From contig CAJBOO010000167.1 of NCBI GenBank assembly GCA_903956845.1, forward strand, positions 1-52,034: 52,034 bases of DNA, given 5' to 3'. Positions 28,657-37,743 of the stretch are shown piece by piece; position 1 is the stretch's first letter; each line of letters starts with the position of its first letter. Under the pieces are notes generated by a model. It did no database searches. It was not told the DNA's origin and saw only the letters and a program-made list of their open reading frames with translations. The position numbers and the translations under genes were made by a program. This DNA comes from an uncultured Burkholderiales bacterium. GTDB taxonomy: Bacteria; Pseudomonadota; Gammaproteobacteria; Burkholderiales; Burkholderiaceae_C.

Positions 28657-29337
28657 ATGCATATTATGTTAAGTCAAACAAACACCTCATCCCAACCGTC
28701 CCCAAGCCAGGCCACACGGCAAGTTCCCCGTGGATGGACAACTGCTGTTCAAGCCCTGTTGTCGGCGGGTCTTTTATTGCAAACAGGTGTTGCCCTGGCG
28801 GACTACAAAGGCGCCAACCCCATGCAGGAAAGCCGTGAGGTGGCTGCAGCCATGCTCAAAGAATTGGGCCAACAGCTTCAAGCAGCCATGGCTGAAGGTG
28901 GTGTCTTGAACGCGATTGGTGTCTGTCACACCCAAGCACCGGCGATCGCTGCACGCATCAGTAAAGAAGAAAACATCACCATCACACGCATAGGCACGCG
29001 TGTTCGCAACCCGGTCCTCGGTGTCCCCAACGATTGGCAAGCCTTGGCACTCAAGGAGTTTGAAGTTGGCTTGGCCAAGGGCCAAAAACCCGCCGACATG
29101 GAGTTTGTGCAAGCGGTCAAGGCCGGTGCCGGTTCGCGCATGGAATTGCGTTATGCCAAACCCATCGTGACCCAGCCCATGTGCCTGGCCTGCCATGGTT
29201 CAGGCGATGACATCAGTCCACAGGTCAAAGCCAAGCTGGATGAGCTCTATCCCCAAGACAAAGCCACCGGTTACAAGGCGGGTGAATTGCGCGGCGCCGT
29301 GGTGGTCAGCCGTTTCATTGGTTACAGCAACAATTAA
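28657..29337 (+). CDS. Secreted Tll0287-like (DUF3365) haem protein
   Basis: The 226-residue product has a signal peptide (TTAVQALLSAGLLLQTGVALA, cleavage near residue 48), then a helical domain with AAAMLKELGQQLQAAMAEGG, VCHTQAPAIAARIS, and a single CXXCH c-type haem site (C176-L-A-C179-H180) in QPMCLACHGSGDDIS. This combination fits the Tll0287-like domain of periplasmic sensor or redox proteins (PF11845, formerly DUF3365). Function is unknown, but covalent haem in the periplasm is a reasonable inference. ATG 28669 is an alternative start. It shares a TTAA stop palindrome with the convergent ankyrin gene. Confidence 0.82.
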   Translation: MHIMLSQTNTSSQPSPSQATRQVPRGWTTAVQALLSAGLLLQTGVALADYKGANPMQESREVAAAMLKELGQQLQAAMAEGGVLNAIGVCHTQAPAIAARISKEENITITRIGTRVRNPVLGVPNDWQALALKEFEVGLAKGQKPADMEFVQAVKAGAGSRMELRYAKPIVTQPMCLACHGSGDDISPQVKAKLDELYPQDKATGYKAGELRGAVVVSRFIGYSNN

Positions 29338-30002
29338 GGGGTTTTGTCGGGGTATTTGTCGCGCCAAACCGCTTCAAATGCCTGGATGTACAGCACGGCG
29401 TCAGCCTGCTTGGCCTGGGTAGCAAAGTCCAAAGCGTTCAAGCCCAGTTGGTTGGTCAAACGCGGATCAGCGCCCTCTTCCAACAACAATTTGGTGGCCA
29501 TGGGGCTGCCGTAATGGGCTGCCATCATGAGGGGCGTGGTGCCATTGGGTGACTCTGCATCCAAATAGGCGTGGTTTTCAATCAGCAGGCGCATCATGTC
29601 CACATGCCCTTTGCTGGCTGCGTAATGCAGCGGTGTCCAACCAGACTTGTTGACCTCTGCGCCGTTGGCAATGAGTTGCGCCGCCAGCGCGCGTTTGTTT
29701 TGGATGGCCGCGAGCATCAAAGGGGTTTCGCCTTGCAGGTTTTGGATGCTGAGGTTGGTTTTGGGCCACTTCACCAACACATCCACCACCTTGTCTGACG
29801 ATTTTTGCATCGCCAAAATCAGTGCAGGCTGTCCTTTGTTGTTGGGGCTGTCAGGGTCAAATCCCCTTTGGAGCAATTGGCTGATGGGCTCGGGTTGATC
29901 GAGTTCTATGGCCTTGAAAAAGTCTTCATAGGAGCCTGCATAAACAGGAAAATACCCAATGAAAACAATAGCTAATAAAGTATTTTTAAAGTAAAACTTC
30001 AT
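29334..30002 (-). CDS. Secreted ankyrin-repeat protein
   Basis: The 222-residue protein has an N-terminal signal peptide (FKNTLLAIVFIGYFPVYAG) and about five ankyrin repeats. Examples are GETPLMLAAIQNKRALAAQLI, GWTPLHYAASKGHVDMMRLLI and GTTPLMMAAHYGSPMATKLLL. Ankyrin repeats bind other proteins; a periplasmic location is predicted. The start overlaps the tatD stop in ATGA, so it is the last gene of the mltG-tmk-holB-tatD run. The first 61 bases, coding the signal peptide, are very AT-rich (14 of 61 are G or C) compared with neighbouring genes. No role is known. Confidence 0.85.
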   Translation of the reverse strand: MKFYFKNTLLAIVFIGYFPVYAGSYEDFFKAIELDQPEPISQLLQRGFDPDSPNNKGQPALILAMQKSSDKVVDVLVKWPKTNLSIQNLQGETPLMLAAIQNKRALAAQLIANGAEVNKSGWTPLHYAASKGHVDMMRLLIENHAYLDAESPNGTTPLMMAAHYGSPMATKLLLEEGADPRLTNQLGLNALDFATQAKQADAVLYIQAFEAVWRDKYPDKTP

Positions 30003-30793
30003 GCCAAAACGCCCGCAAATAATCGGTCAAAGTTGCGTGAGGTTTGTTCGCCCACGGCTTCGACGGTGAGGCCGCGCAAGTCTGCAATTTGCTTGGCCAC
30101 CCATGGCACGTAGGACGGGTTGTTGGTTTTGCCCCGGTGGGGTGCAGGCGCGAGGTAAGGGCTGTCGGTCTCGATCAACATGCGTTCGAGCGGCACCCAA
30201 GACGCCACATCCCGTAAATCTTGGGCGTTTTTGAAAGTCAGGATGCCCGAAAAAGAGATGTCAAAGCCCAAGTCCAGCGCAGCCTTGGCCACCTCAGCGC
30301 TTTCTGTGAAGCAATGAAAGACGCCGCCCACCGATCCGCTTGAGCCGTCTTCGCCCTCTTCTTTCAGGATCGCCAACGTGTCAGCACTTGCGCTGCGGGT
30401 GTGGATGACCAGGGGCAAGCCGAGTTGCCGTGCCGCGCGGATGTGGCGGCGAAAACGCTCTCGTTGCCATGCCATGTCGGCCACGCTGCGGTCGCCCAAG
30501 CGGTAATAGTCCAAGCCTGTTTCACCGATACCCACCACTTTGGGGCTTTGCCCAATGCGCAGCAGGTCATCCAAGCTGGGTTCTTGCACGCCCTCTTCGT
30601 CTGGGTGCACGCCCGCAGTGCACCAAAAGTTGTCATGTGCCATGGCCAAGCGATGGACATCGGCAAAGGTTTCGAGCTTGGTGCTGATCAGCAAGGCACG
30701 AGTCACTTGTGCATCGGCCATGTCTTGTCGAATCTGGGTCAGATGCGTTTCCAACTCAGGAAAGTTCAGATGGCAATGGCTGTCGGTATACAT
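29999..30793 (-). CDS. tatD: TatD-family metal-dependent hydrolase
   Basis: TIM-barrel metallohydrolase, a DNase-like or quality-control enzyme. The 264-residue protein begins MYTDSHCHLNFPEL, the first metal-binding motif, with further ligands in IHTRSASADTL, FHCFTESAEVA and ETDSPYLAPAPHRG. The ATG at 30793 is the family start; a TTG at 30808 would add five residues. In many relatives pilZ lies between holB and tatD, but here only 41 nt separate them. The start of the ankyrin gene overlaps its stop. Confidence 0.93.
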   Translation of the reverse strand: MYTDSHCHLNFPELETHLTQIRQDMADAQVTRALLISTKLETFADVHRLAMAHDNFWCTAGVHPDEEGVQEPSLDDLLRIGQSPKVVGIGETGLDYYRLGDRSVADMAWQRERFRRHIRAARQLGLPLVIHTRSASADTLAILKEEGEDGSSGSVGGVFHCFTESAEVAKAALDLGFDISFSGILTFKNAQDLRDVASWVPLERMLIETDSPYLAPAPHRGKTNNPSYVPWVAKQIADLRGLTVEAVGEQTSRNFDRLFAGVLA

Positions 30794-30834
30794 GGTTCTG
30801 GCTTTCAATGACCTTGGCTGTCAGTAAGCGTGTC

Positions 30835-31830
30835 TCAGGCGCGGGCGGTCATGGCGCGTTGGGCACGGCTGACCCAGGCTTCGAGCAGCAATCCCGCTTG
30901 GTAGGGGTGGTCAACGGTTTTGGCACTGTCCATCAAATCGCGCGACCATTGGCTCAATGCAAACAGGGAACTGGGCGAAGGCAAATCGCTGGCGTCGAAA
31001 AAACGGGGCGAGGCGCCACAGGCCAGGTGTTGCATGTCGTGACACACTTTCTGCAAAGACGACAGCACCATGGCGGGGCTGTGGTCTGCCAGCACACCGG
31101 GATCACCGCGCAGCAGGTGTTTGGGCAAGGCGCGCCAGGTTTGGGCTTGCACACCGAGCTGATGCAGCTGCAGCGCATCGTCTGGGCGACCACCGGCCGC
31201 CCGCAACAGCACGGCGGTTTGCGCCTCAGGCACCCCTTGTTGGGTCAACCAGGCCAGCCCGGCCTCGGTGCTTGGCCAGGTCATCGCATGCACTTGGCAT
31301 CGGCTGCGCACCGTGGGCAGCAATTCATGGGCTGCCGCGCTGGCCAAAATGAACCGTGTATTGCCAGGGGGTTCTTCCAAGGTCTTGAGCAAGGTGTTGG
31401 CGGTCACGGTGTTCATGCGCTCGGCCGGGTAAATCAAGACCACTTTGCCGCGTGCGCCCGCTCCCGTGGTTTGGGTGAAACCGAGCAAGTCGCGCATCGC
31501 GTCAACTCGAATTTCTTTGCTGGGTTTGCGCTTTTTGTCATCGATGTCTTTTTGCGCTTTTTCCGACAATGGCCAAAGCAGCGACAACATGTCGGTTTCG
31601 GGCATCAAGACACTCAAGTCGGCATGGGCGCGCACCTCGATGCCATGGCAGCTGGGGCATTCGCCGCAAGCGCCGTCTGCCTTGGGTTGATGGCACAGCC
31701 AAGCAGCGGCCAAGGCCAATCCCAGCTCGTATTGCCCCAAACCAGAAGCGCCTTGCAACAACCAGGCATGACCGGCTCGCGGCACCAGCGTGGCGAGTTG
31801 GTTTGCTAACCAGGGGGCCAGCTTGCTCAT
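30835..31830 (-). CDS. holB: DNA polymerase III subunit delta'
   Basis: Clamp-loader subunit that helps open the beta clamp; it does not bind ATP itself. The 331-residue protein has a degenerate P-loop ([14 protein letters not shown], without Lys-Thr), which is normal for delta', a zinc site with CGECPSC preceded by cysteines, and the sensor-type segments [24 protein letters not shown] and [11 protein letters not shown]. The start overlaps the tmk stop in ATGA. The gene order mltG-tmk-holB-tatD is conserved across proteobacteria. Confidence 0.95.
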   Translation of the reverse strand: MSKLAPWLANQLATLVPRAGHAWLLQGASGLGQYELGLALAAAWLCHQPKADGACGECPSCHGIEVRAHADLSVLMPETDMLSLLWPLSEKAQKDIDDKKRKPSKEIRVDAMRDLLGFTQTTGAGARGKVVLIYPAERMNTVTANTLLKTLEEPPGNTRFILASAAAHELLPTVRSRCQVHAMTWPSTEAGLAWLTQQGVPEAQTAVLLRAAGGRPDDALQLHQLGVQAQTWRALPKHLLRGDPGVLADHSPAMVLSSLQKVCHDMQHLACGASPRFFDASDLPSPSSLFALSQWSRDLMDSAKTVDHPYQAGLLLEAWVSRAQRAMTARA

Positions 31831-32477
31831 GCGGCGGGCAAGTGTCCACGCGACTGCAGGGCTTGCAAGACCGCTTGGCGCACCTCATCAAGGGTGGCGC
31901 TGGCGTCGATCTGCACAAAACGCTGGGGGTCTGCCAAGGCCCGGTCAGCGTAACCTTGGTGCACGCTTTGAAAAAACGCCAAAGGCTGGGACTCAAACCG
32001 ATCTGGCAAGCGGGCCGCGCTCAAGCGCTCGGCCGCGATGCGCGGGTCCAAGGCAAACCAAAGGGTGACATGGGGTTGGCGCAAGCCGCCTTGGGGCAAG
32101 GCTTGTACCCAGTGTTCGAGTTGACCCAACACCTGCAGGTCAAAACCACGCCCTGCCCCTTGGTAGGCAAAGGTGGCATCGGTGAAGCGGTCGCACAACA
32201 CCACGTCGCCGCGCTGCAGCGCGGGTTCGATCACTTGGTTCAAGTGGTCACGGCGGGCAGCGAACACCAGCAGGGCTTCGCACAAGGGGTCCATGGCGTC
32301 ATGCAAGACGATGTCACGCAGTTTTTCAGCCAACGGCGTGCCGCCAGGTTCGCGCGTGCGCACCACCGCGCGACCGGCTGTGGCAAAGGCCTGGGCCAAG
32401 GCCTCGATGTGACTGGACTTGCCTGCTCCATCGATGCCTTCAAAACTGATGAACAAACCGGTTTGCATGCGGCTCAT
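31827..32477 (-). CDS. tmk: Thymidylate kinase
   Basis: Phosphorylates dTMP to dTDP. The 216-residue protein begins with the P-loop [19 protein letters not shown], then [17 protein letters not shown], and the DR motif [19 protein letters not shown] with the lid region. It has the full family length. Both ends overlap neighbours by 4 nt (ATGA with mltG upstream and holB downstream), showing tight translational coupling in an envelope-replication operon. Confidence 0.96.
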   Translation of the reverse strand: MSRMQTGLFISFEGIDGAGKSSHIEALAQAFATAGRAVVRTREPGGTPLAEKLRDIVLHDAMDPLCEALLVFAARRDHLNQVIEPALQRGDVVLCDRFTDATFAYQGAGRGFDLQVLGQLEHWVQALPQGGLRQPHVTLWFALDPRIAAERLSAARLPDRFESQPLAFFQSVHQGYADRALADPQRFVQIDASATLDEVRQAVLQALQSRGHLPAA

Positions 32478-33496
32478 TGTGCCTCGCCAGACAGGCCGCG
32501 CTGGTATCGGTTGACCGCGTTGTTGTGCTGGGTCAGGTTCTCGCTGAACTGGCTGCTGCCATCCCCCCTGGCCACGAAGTACAGCGCTTGGCTGGTGGCC
32601 GGGTGAAGGGCTGCGTGCAGTGCATCTTTGCCGGGCATGGCGATGGGCGTGGGCGGCAGGCCTTTGCGGGTGTAGGTGTTCCAGGGGTGGTCGGTTTGCA
32701 GGTCCACGCGTCGCAAATTGCCATCGAATCGCTCGAACATGCCGTAGATAACCGTCGGGTCGGTTTGCAAGGGCATGTCGATGCGCAAGCGGTTGGTGAA
32801 CACGCTGGCAATCATGGCTCGGTCGCTGACCCTGCCGGTTTCCTTCTCGATGATGCTGGCCAAGACCAAGGCTTGTTCGGGGCTGGTCAAGGGCAAGCCC
32901 ATGTCGCGGTGAGACCAGGCTTGGCTGAGCTGGCGATCCATGGCCGCGGCGGCGCGTTGCAGCAGGTGCAAGTCGGAGGTGCCTTTGCCCACCATGTACG
33001 TGTCCGGGAAGAACCGTCCTTCGGGTGCCACACCTGCTTTGCCCAGGTGGCTCATCAGCTCTTCATCGCTCAAGGCTTGGGCGTCGTGTTTCAAAAAATC
33101 GGCTTTGTTCAATGCCGCGCGAAACTGCCGCCAGGTCCATCCCTCGACCAAAGTGATGGCGCGCAGGCTTTCTTCGCCACGCACGAGTTTTTGCAGCAAG
33201 GACCAAGGGGTGGTGTTGGCGTCCAGTTCATAGCTTCCTGCTCGAATCAAGCGCGATTGGCCGCTCAACTTGAACAGGTAGTAAAGGGCCCAAGGGGGTT
33301 CATCCACCCCGGCTTGAACCGCCAGTTGACTGATCGCTTTGACTGATTGCCCCGGTTCGATGGACAGGTCTACCGGGGTTTGCCGCAGGGACAAGGGTTG
33401 CAGTGCCCACCAGACAGCGCCTACCCAGGCCAAGACCAAAGCCAGCAGCGCCATCACCAACCACCGCCAAACGCTGCGCCAAAAACTGGGTTTCAC
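32474..33496 (-). CDS. mltG: Endolytic transglycosylase MltG
   Basis: Inner membrane glycan terminase that cuts nascent peptidoglycan strands. There is an N-terminal transmembrane helix ([21 protein letters not shown]), a LysM-like section, and the YceG domain with the catalytic glutamate in [15 protein letters not shown] and the segment [11 protein letters not shown]. The end includes [21 protein letters not shown] chose the GTG at 33496 (product [12 protein letters not shown]), 341 residues. ATG 33550 or 33529 would add residues atypical of MltG, and the longer one would overlap the divergent ygfZ start. Start remains uncertain. Confidence 0.9.
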   Translation of the reverse strand: MKPSFWRSVWRWLVMALLALVLAWVGAVWWALQPLSLRQTPVDLSIEPGQSVKAISQLAVQAGVDEPPWALYYLFKLSGQSRLIRAGSYELDANTTPWSLLQKLVRGEESLRAITLVEGWTWRQFRAALNKADFLKHDAQALSDEELMSHLGKAGVAPEGRFFPDTYMVGKGTSDLHLLQRAAAAMDRQLSQAWSHRDMGLPLTSPEQALVLASIIEKETGRVSDRAMIASVFTNRLRIDMPLQTDPTVIYGMFERFDGNLRRVDLQTDHPWNTYTRKGLPPTPIAMPGKDALHAALHPATSQALYFVARGDGSSQFSENLTQHNNAVNRYQRGLSGEAQ

Positions 33497-33541
33497 AAGC
33501 CTGTCCCGCCTGAAATGCAAAGCGCACATGATAATTGACCC

Positions 33542-34522
33542 ATGACCCATGCCAATGCTTTACCCCACTTGCCCCAGACGGGCGCCTGCGCCTTGCCACA
33601 CCTGGGCGTGATCCGCGCTGTCGGTGCCGATGCCGCCTCCTTTTTGCACAACCAACTGACCCAAGACTTTGTGCTGATCAAAGAAGGGCAAGCACGCTGG
33701 GCTGCTTTTTGCAACGCCAAAGGGCGCATGCAAGCCAGCATGGTGGGCTTCAAACCCAGCCCAGAGGAAGTCTGGTTGGTGATGCGCCAAGACCTGCTGG
33801 CGCAAACCCTCAAACGCTTGTCCATGTTTGTGTTGCGCGCCAAAGTCAAGCTGAGTGACGCGTCGGCTGAACTCGCCGTCTGGGGTGTTTTGGCGCCCCC
33901 AGGCGTGCCGCCCTGGACTTGCCAACCGATTGGGGTTGAGGGCGTCGCCCCTGCAGGGCATGCGGCTTGGTCGGTTTCGCTCTACCCTGCAGCTGGTGTG
34001 TCGCGCAGTTTGCAGGTCCGGCCGGTGGGTGATGCCCCTGCCTTGCCACCGTTGGCCCTTGCTGACTGGCAATTGTCCGAGGTGCTCAGTGGCATTGCCG
34101 ATGTGCAAGCCGCCACCTTCGAAGCCTTTGTGCCGCAGATGCTCAACTATGAATCCGTGGACGGGGTGAATTTCAAAAAGGGTTGCTATCCCGGCCAAGA
34201 AGTGGTGGCGCGCAGCCAATTTCGCGGCACTTTGAAACGCCGCGCTTACCTTGCCAGGTCGAGCGCTGCGATGCAAGCCGGTCAAGAGGTCTTCAGCGCA
34301 ACTGATCCGTCACAACCGGCGGGCTTGGTGGCGCACACCGCGCACCATGCGGTGCATGGCGACTGGGCCTTGCTGTGTTTGCAAACCAGTGCCGCGGAAT
34401 CGGGAGACTTGCATGTGGGTGGAGCGGTGCCTGGGCACGACCCATCAGAAACCGCAGACACCTCCACTGGCGCGTCCCTGCAATTGTTCCCCCTGCCCTA
34501 CCCGCTCAAAGAAGACATTTAA
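33542..34522 (+). CDS. ygfZ: Folate-dependent protein YgfZ
   Basis: Tetrahydrofolate-binding protein that helps repair iron-sulfur clusters of enzymes such as MiaB. The 326-residue protein belongs to the GcvT family and has the diagnostic motif KKGCYPGQEVVARSQFRG with the conserved Cys. The N-terminus has LGVIRAVGADAASFLHNQLTQD. A GATAAT at 33530-33535 lies only 6 nt before the ATG, so if it is a -10 box the mRNA would be nearly leaderless. It diverges from mltG and converges on the alcohol dehydrogenase gene. Confidence 0.9.
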   Translation: MTHANALPHLPQTGACALPHLGVIRAVGADAASFLHNQLTQDFVLIKEGQARWAAFCNAKGRMQASMVGFKPSPEEVWLVMRQDLLAQTLKRLSMFVLRAKVKLSDASAELAVWGVLAPPGVPPWTCQPIGVEGVAPAGHAAWSVSLYPAAGVSRSLQVRPVGDAPALPPLALADWQLSEVLSGIADVQAATFEAFVPQMLNYESVDGVNFKKGCYPGQEVVARSQFRGTLKRRAYLARSSAAMQAGQEVFSATDPSQPAGLVAHTAHHAVHGDWALLCLQTSAAESGDLHVGGAVPGHDPSETADTSTGASLQLFPLPYPLKEDI

Positions 34523-34528
34523 GCGGCC

Positions 34529-35677
34529 TCACATCGAGGCCAGCAGCATCTCGCGGTAATCCTGAGCCGAGGCCTCACGCGGGTTGGTTTTGTGCGAATG
34601 GTCGGCCAATGCGCCTTGGATGATGGCTTCAAACTGCCCCTCCACCACGCCCATGGTGGCCAAACCACTGGGCAAACCCAATCGCTGGTTCATGGCGCGA
34701 ATCGCATCCCCCAAGGCTTGAGCGGAGGTGCTGCTGGCGGGCAATCCCATGGCGTCGGCCATGCGCGCCAACCGATGTTCGGCTTGCATCGCTGGCACCG
34801 GGGCGTTGAAGGCAATGACCGCAGGCAAGAACACCGCGTTCAAAGTGCCGTGGTGCAGCCTGGGGTTGATGCCCCCCAGGCTGTGGCTCAAGGAGTGCAC
34901 GCATCCCAGGCCTTTTTGAAACGCCAACGCGCCTTGCACCGAGGCACTCATCATCTGCAAGCGGGCGTGGGCGTCTTGGCCGTTGCGTGTGGCGGCTTCG
35001 ATGTGGGCCCAGCCCCGGCGCAAGCCATCCAAGGCAATGCCATCGGCCGGCGGGTTGAAAGCAGAGGACATGAAGGTTTCCATGCAATGGGCAATGGCGT
35101 CCATGCCCGTCGCAGCGGTCATGCCTGGGGGCAAACCCACTGTCAAAGCGGGGTCGCAAATCGCGGCCTTGGGCAACAAGTGCCAAGAGTGAAAGCCCAG
35201 CTTGCGACCATCGTCGACGATGATGATCGCGCCCCGCGCAACCTCGCTGCCCGTGCCTGCGGTGGTGGGCACGGCAATCAGCGGCAGCACTTGGTCAGTG
35301 ATGCGGCCCGAGCCACCTTCGATGGTGGCGTAATGGGTGAGTGGCCCGGGATGGGTGGCCGCGATCGCCACGCCTTTGGCGCAGTCCATGGATGAGCCGC
35401 CACCCAAGGCAATCAAACCGTCACAGCCGTGTTGCTGACAGAAGGCCGTGGCCGCACGGACAGCGGCTTCCGTGGGGTTGGAGGGGGTGGCGTCAAACAC
35501 TGCACAGTCCACGCCGGGCAGCGCGTCCAAGGCCTGTTGCAGCAAGCCTGCGGCCTTGATGCCTGCATCGGTCACGATCAAAGGCTTGTGGATGCCGTGC
35601 TTGAGGCACTCAGCGGCCAGGTGTTTCAAGGCGCCGAATTCGAGGTGGATTTGCGTGAGGTAAATGAAGCTGGACAT
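34529..35677 (-). CDS. Iron-containing alcohol dehydrogenase
   Basis: NAD(P)-dependent oxidoreductase of the group III (Fe-ADH) family. The 382-residue protein has the dinucleotide-binding GLIALGGGSSMDCAKG, PTTAGTGSEVARGAI, and metal ligands in GMDAIAHCMETFMSS (Asp and His), GCVHSLSHSLGG (His) and LHHGTLNAVFLP (His). The natural alcohol is unknown; family members act on short alcohols, lactaldehyde or maleylacetate-like substrates. It lies alone on the minus strand, with ygfZ convergent (6 nt between stops) and the thioesterase fusion divergent. Confidence 0.88.
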   Translation of the reverse strand: MSSFIYLTQIHLEFGALKHLAAECLKHGIHKPLIVTDAGIKAAGLLQQALDALPGVDCAVFDATPSNPTEAAVRAATAFCQQHGCDGLIALGGGSSMDCAKGVAIAATHPGPLTHYATIEGGSGRITDQVLPLIAVPTTAGTGSEVARGAIIIVDDGRKLGFHSWHLLPKAAICDPALTVGLPPGMTAATGMDAIAHCMETFMSSAFNPPADGIALDGLRRGWAHIEAATRNGQDAHARLQMMSASVQGALAFQKGLGCVHSLSHSLGGINPRLHHGTLNAVFLPAVIAFNAPVPAMQAEHRLARMADAMGLPASSTSAQALGDAIRAMNQRLGLPSGLATMGVVEGQFEAIIQGALADHSHKTNPREASAQDYREMLLASM

Positions 35678-35730
35678 GGCATGCAGGGCTCGTTGTAGGA
35701 TGCGTCGACTTTAACGCCAACTCCCTCACC

Positions 35731-36588
35731 ATGAACCGCCAAGACTTCCGATTTCTCCATCCCCTGCGCGTGCGCTGGGTGGAAGTGGACCTGCAAAAAA
35801 TCGTCTTCAACGGCCACTACCTCATGTACTTGGACACGGCCATGGGCGATTACTGGCGCGCCCTTGCGCTGCCCTACCAAGACACCATGCACCAATTGGG
35901 CGGCGACTTGTATGTGGTCAAGTCGAGCCTGGAATACAAAGCCTCGGCCGAATACGACGATTGGTTGCACGTGGGTTTGCGCTGTGCCCGCATTGGCACC
36001 TCGTCCATCCTGTTCGAAGCAGCTGTGTTCAGAGGCGAAACGCTGCTGGTCAAAGGCGAGTTGGTGTATGTATATGCAGACCCGCAGACCAAAACCTCGA
36101 TGCCCGTGCCCCAAGCTTTGCGCGACACCCTGTTGGGGTTTGAGCAAGCCCAGGCCATGACCGCCCTGAGCCTGGGCGATTGGGAAACGCTTCAAGCCGA
36201 TGCCTCTCCCCTGCGCACCCAGGTGTTTGTGCAAGAGCAAGGCGTGCCGCCAGACATGGAATGGGACGAGCACGATGCGCAGTCCGTGCATGCGGTGCTG
36301 CGCAACCGGTTGGGGGTGACGGTGGCCACGGGTCGCTTGCTGCCCTCGGTCCAGGGCGTGGCCAAGATCGGGCGCATGGCCGTGCTGCGGCAACTGCGGG
36401 GCATGCGGTTTGGCGAACAGGTGTTGCAAGGATTGATGGATGCCGCCCGCCATCGGGGCGACACTCGGGTGGTGCTGCATGCCCAATGCAGTGCCGAGGC
36501 GTTTTACCTGCGGCAGGGCTTTGTTCGACACGCAGAGGTGTTTGAGGAAGCCGGCATCGCGCACATCGAGATGCACAAGTCAATTTGA
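35731..36588 (+). CDS. Fusion of YbgC-type acyl-CoA thioesterase and GNAT acetyltransferase
   Basis: One 285-residue frame. Residues 1-135 form a 4HBT hot-dog thioesterase: RVRWVEVDLQKIVFNGHYL places the catalytic Asp20 in the YbgC position, followed by DTAMGDYWR and VGLRCARIGTSSILFEAAVF. Residues about 145-285 are a GNAT domain of the ElaA/YjcF kind, with LRTQVFVQEQGVPPDMEWDEH, the acetyl-CoA region KIGRMAVLRQLRGMRFG and the C-terminal EAFYLRQGFVRHAEVFEEAG. No stop or internal ribosome binding site is evident between them. A thioesterase acting on acyl-CoA and an acyl-CoA-using transferase in one chain suggest that they share CoA substrates. Substrates are not identifiable. Confidence 0.85.
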   Translation: MNRQDFRFLHPLRVRWVEVDLQKIVFNGHYLMYLDTAMGDYWRALALPYQDTMHQLGGDLYVVKSSLEYKASAEYDDWLHVGLRCARIGTSSILFEAAVFRGETLLVKGELVYVYADPQTKTSMPVPQALRDTLLGFEQAQAMTALSLGDWETLQADASPLRTQVFVQEQGVPPDMEWDEHDAQSVHAVLRNRLGVTVATGRLLPSVQGVAKIGRMAVLRQLRGMRFGEQVLQGLMDAARHRGDTRVVLHAQCSAEAFYLRQGFVRHAEVFEEAGIAHIEMHKSI

Positions 36589-36639
36589 CGCGTTTGCAGT
36601 TCGCTGGAAGCGATCCATCCCCACCCAGCGCGTCAGTGC

Positions 36640-37722
36640 TCAGAGCGGCTCGACCAAACTGACATCAGGGCGCAGCAACCACTGCGCGAGTTCATCGGCC
36701 AGGCGCCCTGCTTCACTCACGGCTTGCTGCCATACCGCCACCCGCGCCGCCAAGTCTTGTCCATAGGTGACAAAGTCGCTGCGGTCGGGCAGCTTGCCGT
36801 TGGGCAAGGTTTTGACCCACTCAGGGTTGGGTGCCAACACAATGGTGCTGTCCAAAAAAGAGGTGCTGCCATGCCGCCAAGTCAGGGCTTTGTCTAGCCA
36901 GCCTGGCACCACGGCTTTTTGGAAATGGGGATAGAGCGTGAGTCCTTTGGCACCTCGGTAATCCAGGTGCAGGTGGTAATCGGTGATGCCGCCGTCCCAA
37001 TACGCCCCTGTGGGCGCGCCCGCGATGTGGTGCACCGCTTGCAAGACAAACGGAATCGAGCAACTGGCTTGCACCGCATCCAAAAAATTGGCCTCGCTCA
37101 AGGCGAATTGGCGGGTGCGGTAATCCGAAGTGGCAAACGGCAGGGGTTGGGGCGTGCCCATGAACGGTGACGAAAACACCACCCGCTCAAGCCACAAGCC
37201 CATGGCACGGCGACTCACGGCATTGGTGAGGTAGGCCCCGGCATAGCCCAAGGGGGTGCGCCAGGCGCTGTCACGGGACAGAAGGCCTCGCCCATGCGAG
37301 GTGACCACGTGCAAGCGGTAACGCGGGTGCTGCAACACATGGTGCATGCGGCCGCTGTAAAAACCCGTGAGGTTGTTTCGGAAGTCTTCGCTCACCTGTT
37401 TGGCCGTGGGTCGGGATTGACCCGGTTCGAGCTCGTAGTGTTGGTGGATGTAGGCGTCTTCCAAGGCTTGGAGCTCGGACACAGGGTTGGGCAAGCAAGC
37501 TGTGGCCATGCGCCAGGCACCGATGGAAGCACCCACCAAGTCCATCGGCTGGGTGCTGCGGGGCAACCATTGACCAAACAGGAAACGGTCCATGGGGCCC
37601 AAGATCAAGCCCTTGGGCCCACCGGCCGCGCCAGGCACGACGCCGATGTGTTGGGGCAGCAAGCCATGCTGCGCCATGTGTCGGCGCGCAGTAGGTCCAG
37701 CGTAAATCTTGAGGGCTTTCAT
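36640..37722 (-). CDS. Patatin-like phospholipase
   Basis: The 360-residue lipid acyl hydrolase has a Ser-Asp dyad. The glycine-rich oxyanion stretch is GAAGGPKGLILG (residues 31-42), the nucleophile Ser66 is in GASIGAW, and the catalytic Asp243 is in YWDGGITDYH. The usual DGG is kept. The segment between is diverged, but no insertion breaks the core. No signal peptide is seen, so it probably acts in the cytoplasm on membrane phospholipids or other lipids. It converges on the thioesterase-GNAT gene across a 51-nt gap and lies 21 nt downstream of tex. Confidence 0.85.
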   Translation of the reverse strand: MKALKIYAGPTARRHMAQHGLLPQHIGVVPGAAGGPKGLILGPMDRFLFGQWLPRSTQPMDLVGASIGAWRMATACLPNPVSELQALEDAYIHQHYELEPGQSRPTAKQVSEDFRNNLTGFYSGRMHHVLQHPRYRLHVVTSHGRGLLSRDSAWRTPLGYAGAYLTNAVSRRAMGLWLERVVFSSPFMGTPQPLPFATSDYRTRQFALSEANFLDAVQASCSIPFVLQAVHHIAGAPTGAYWDGGITDYHLHLDYRGAKGLTLYPHFQKAVVPGWLDKALTWRHGSTSFLDSTIVLAPNPEWVKTLPNGKLPDRSDFVTYGQDLAARVAVWQQAVSEAGRLADELAQWLLRPDVSLVEPL

Positions 37723-37743
37723 GCGGGGATTGTCGTGCAGGGA

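Noticed and set aside
30835-31830. Broken P-loop in HolB as a defective gene
   Set aside because: Delta' subunits normally lack a working Walker A.
33530-33535. GATAAT as a firm promoter for ygfZ
   Set aside because: No -35 box at proper spacing and it lies only 6 nt from the start codon.
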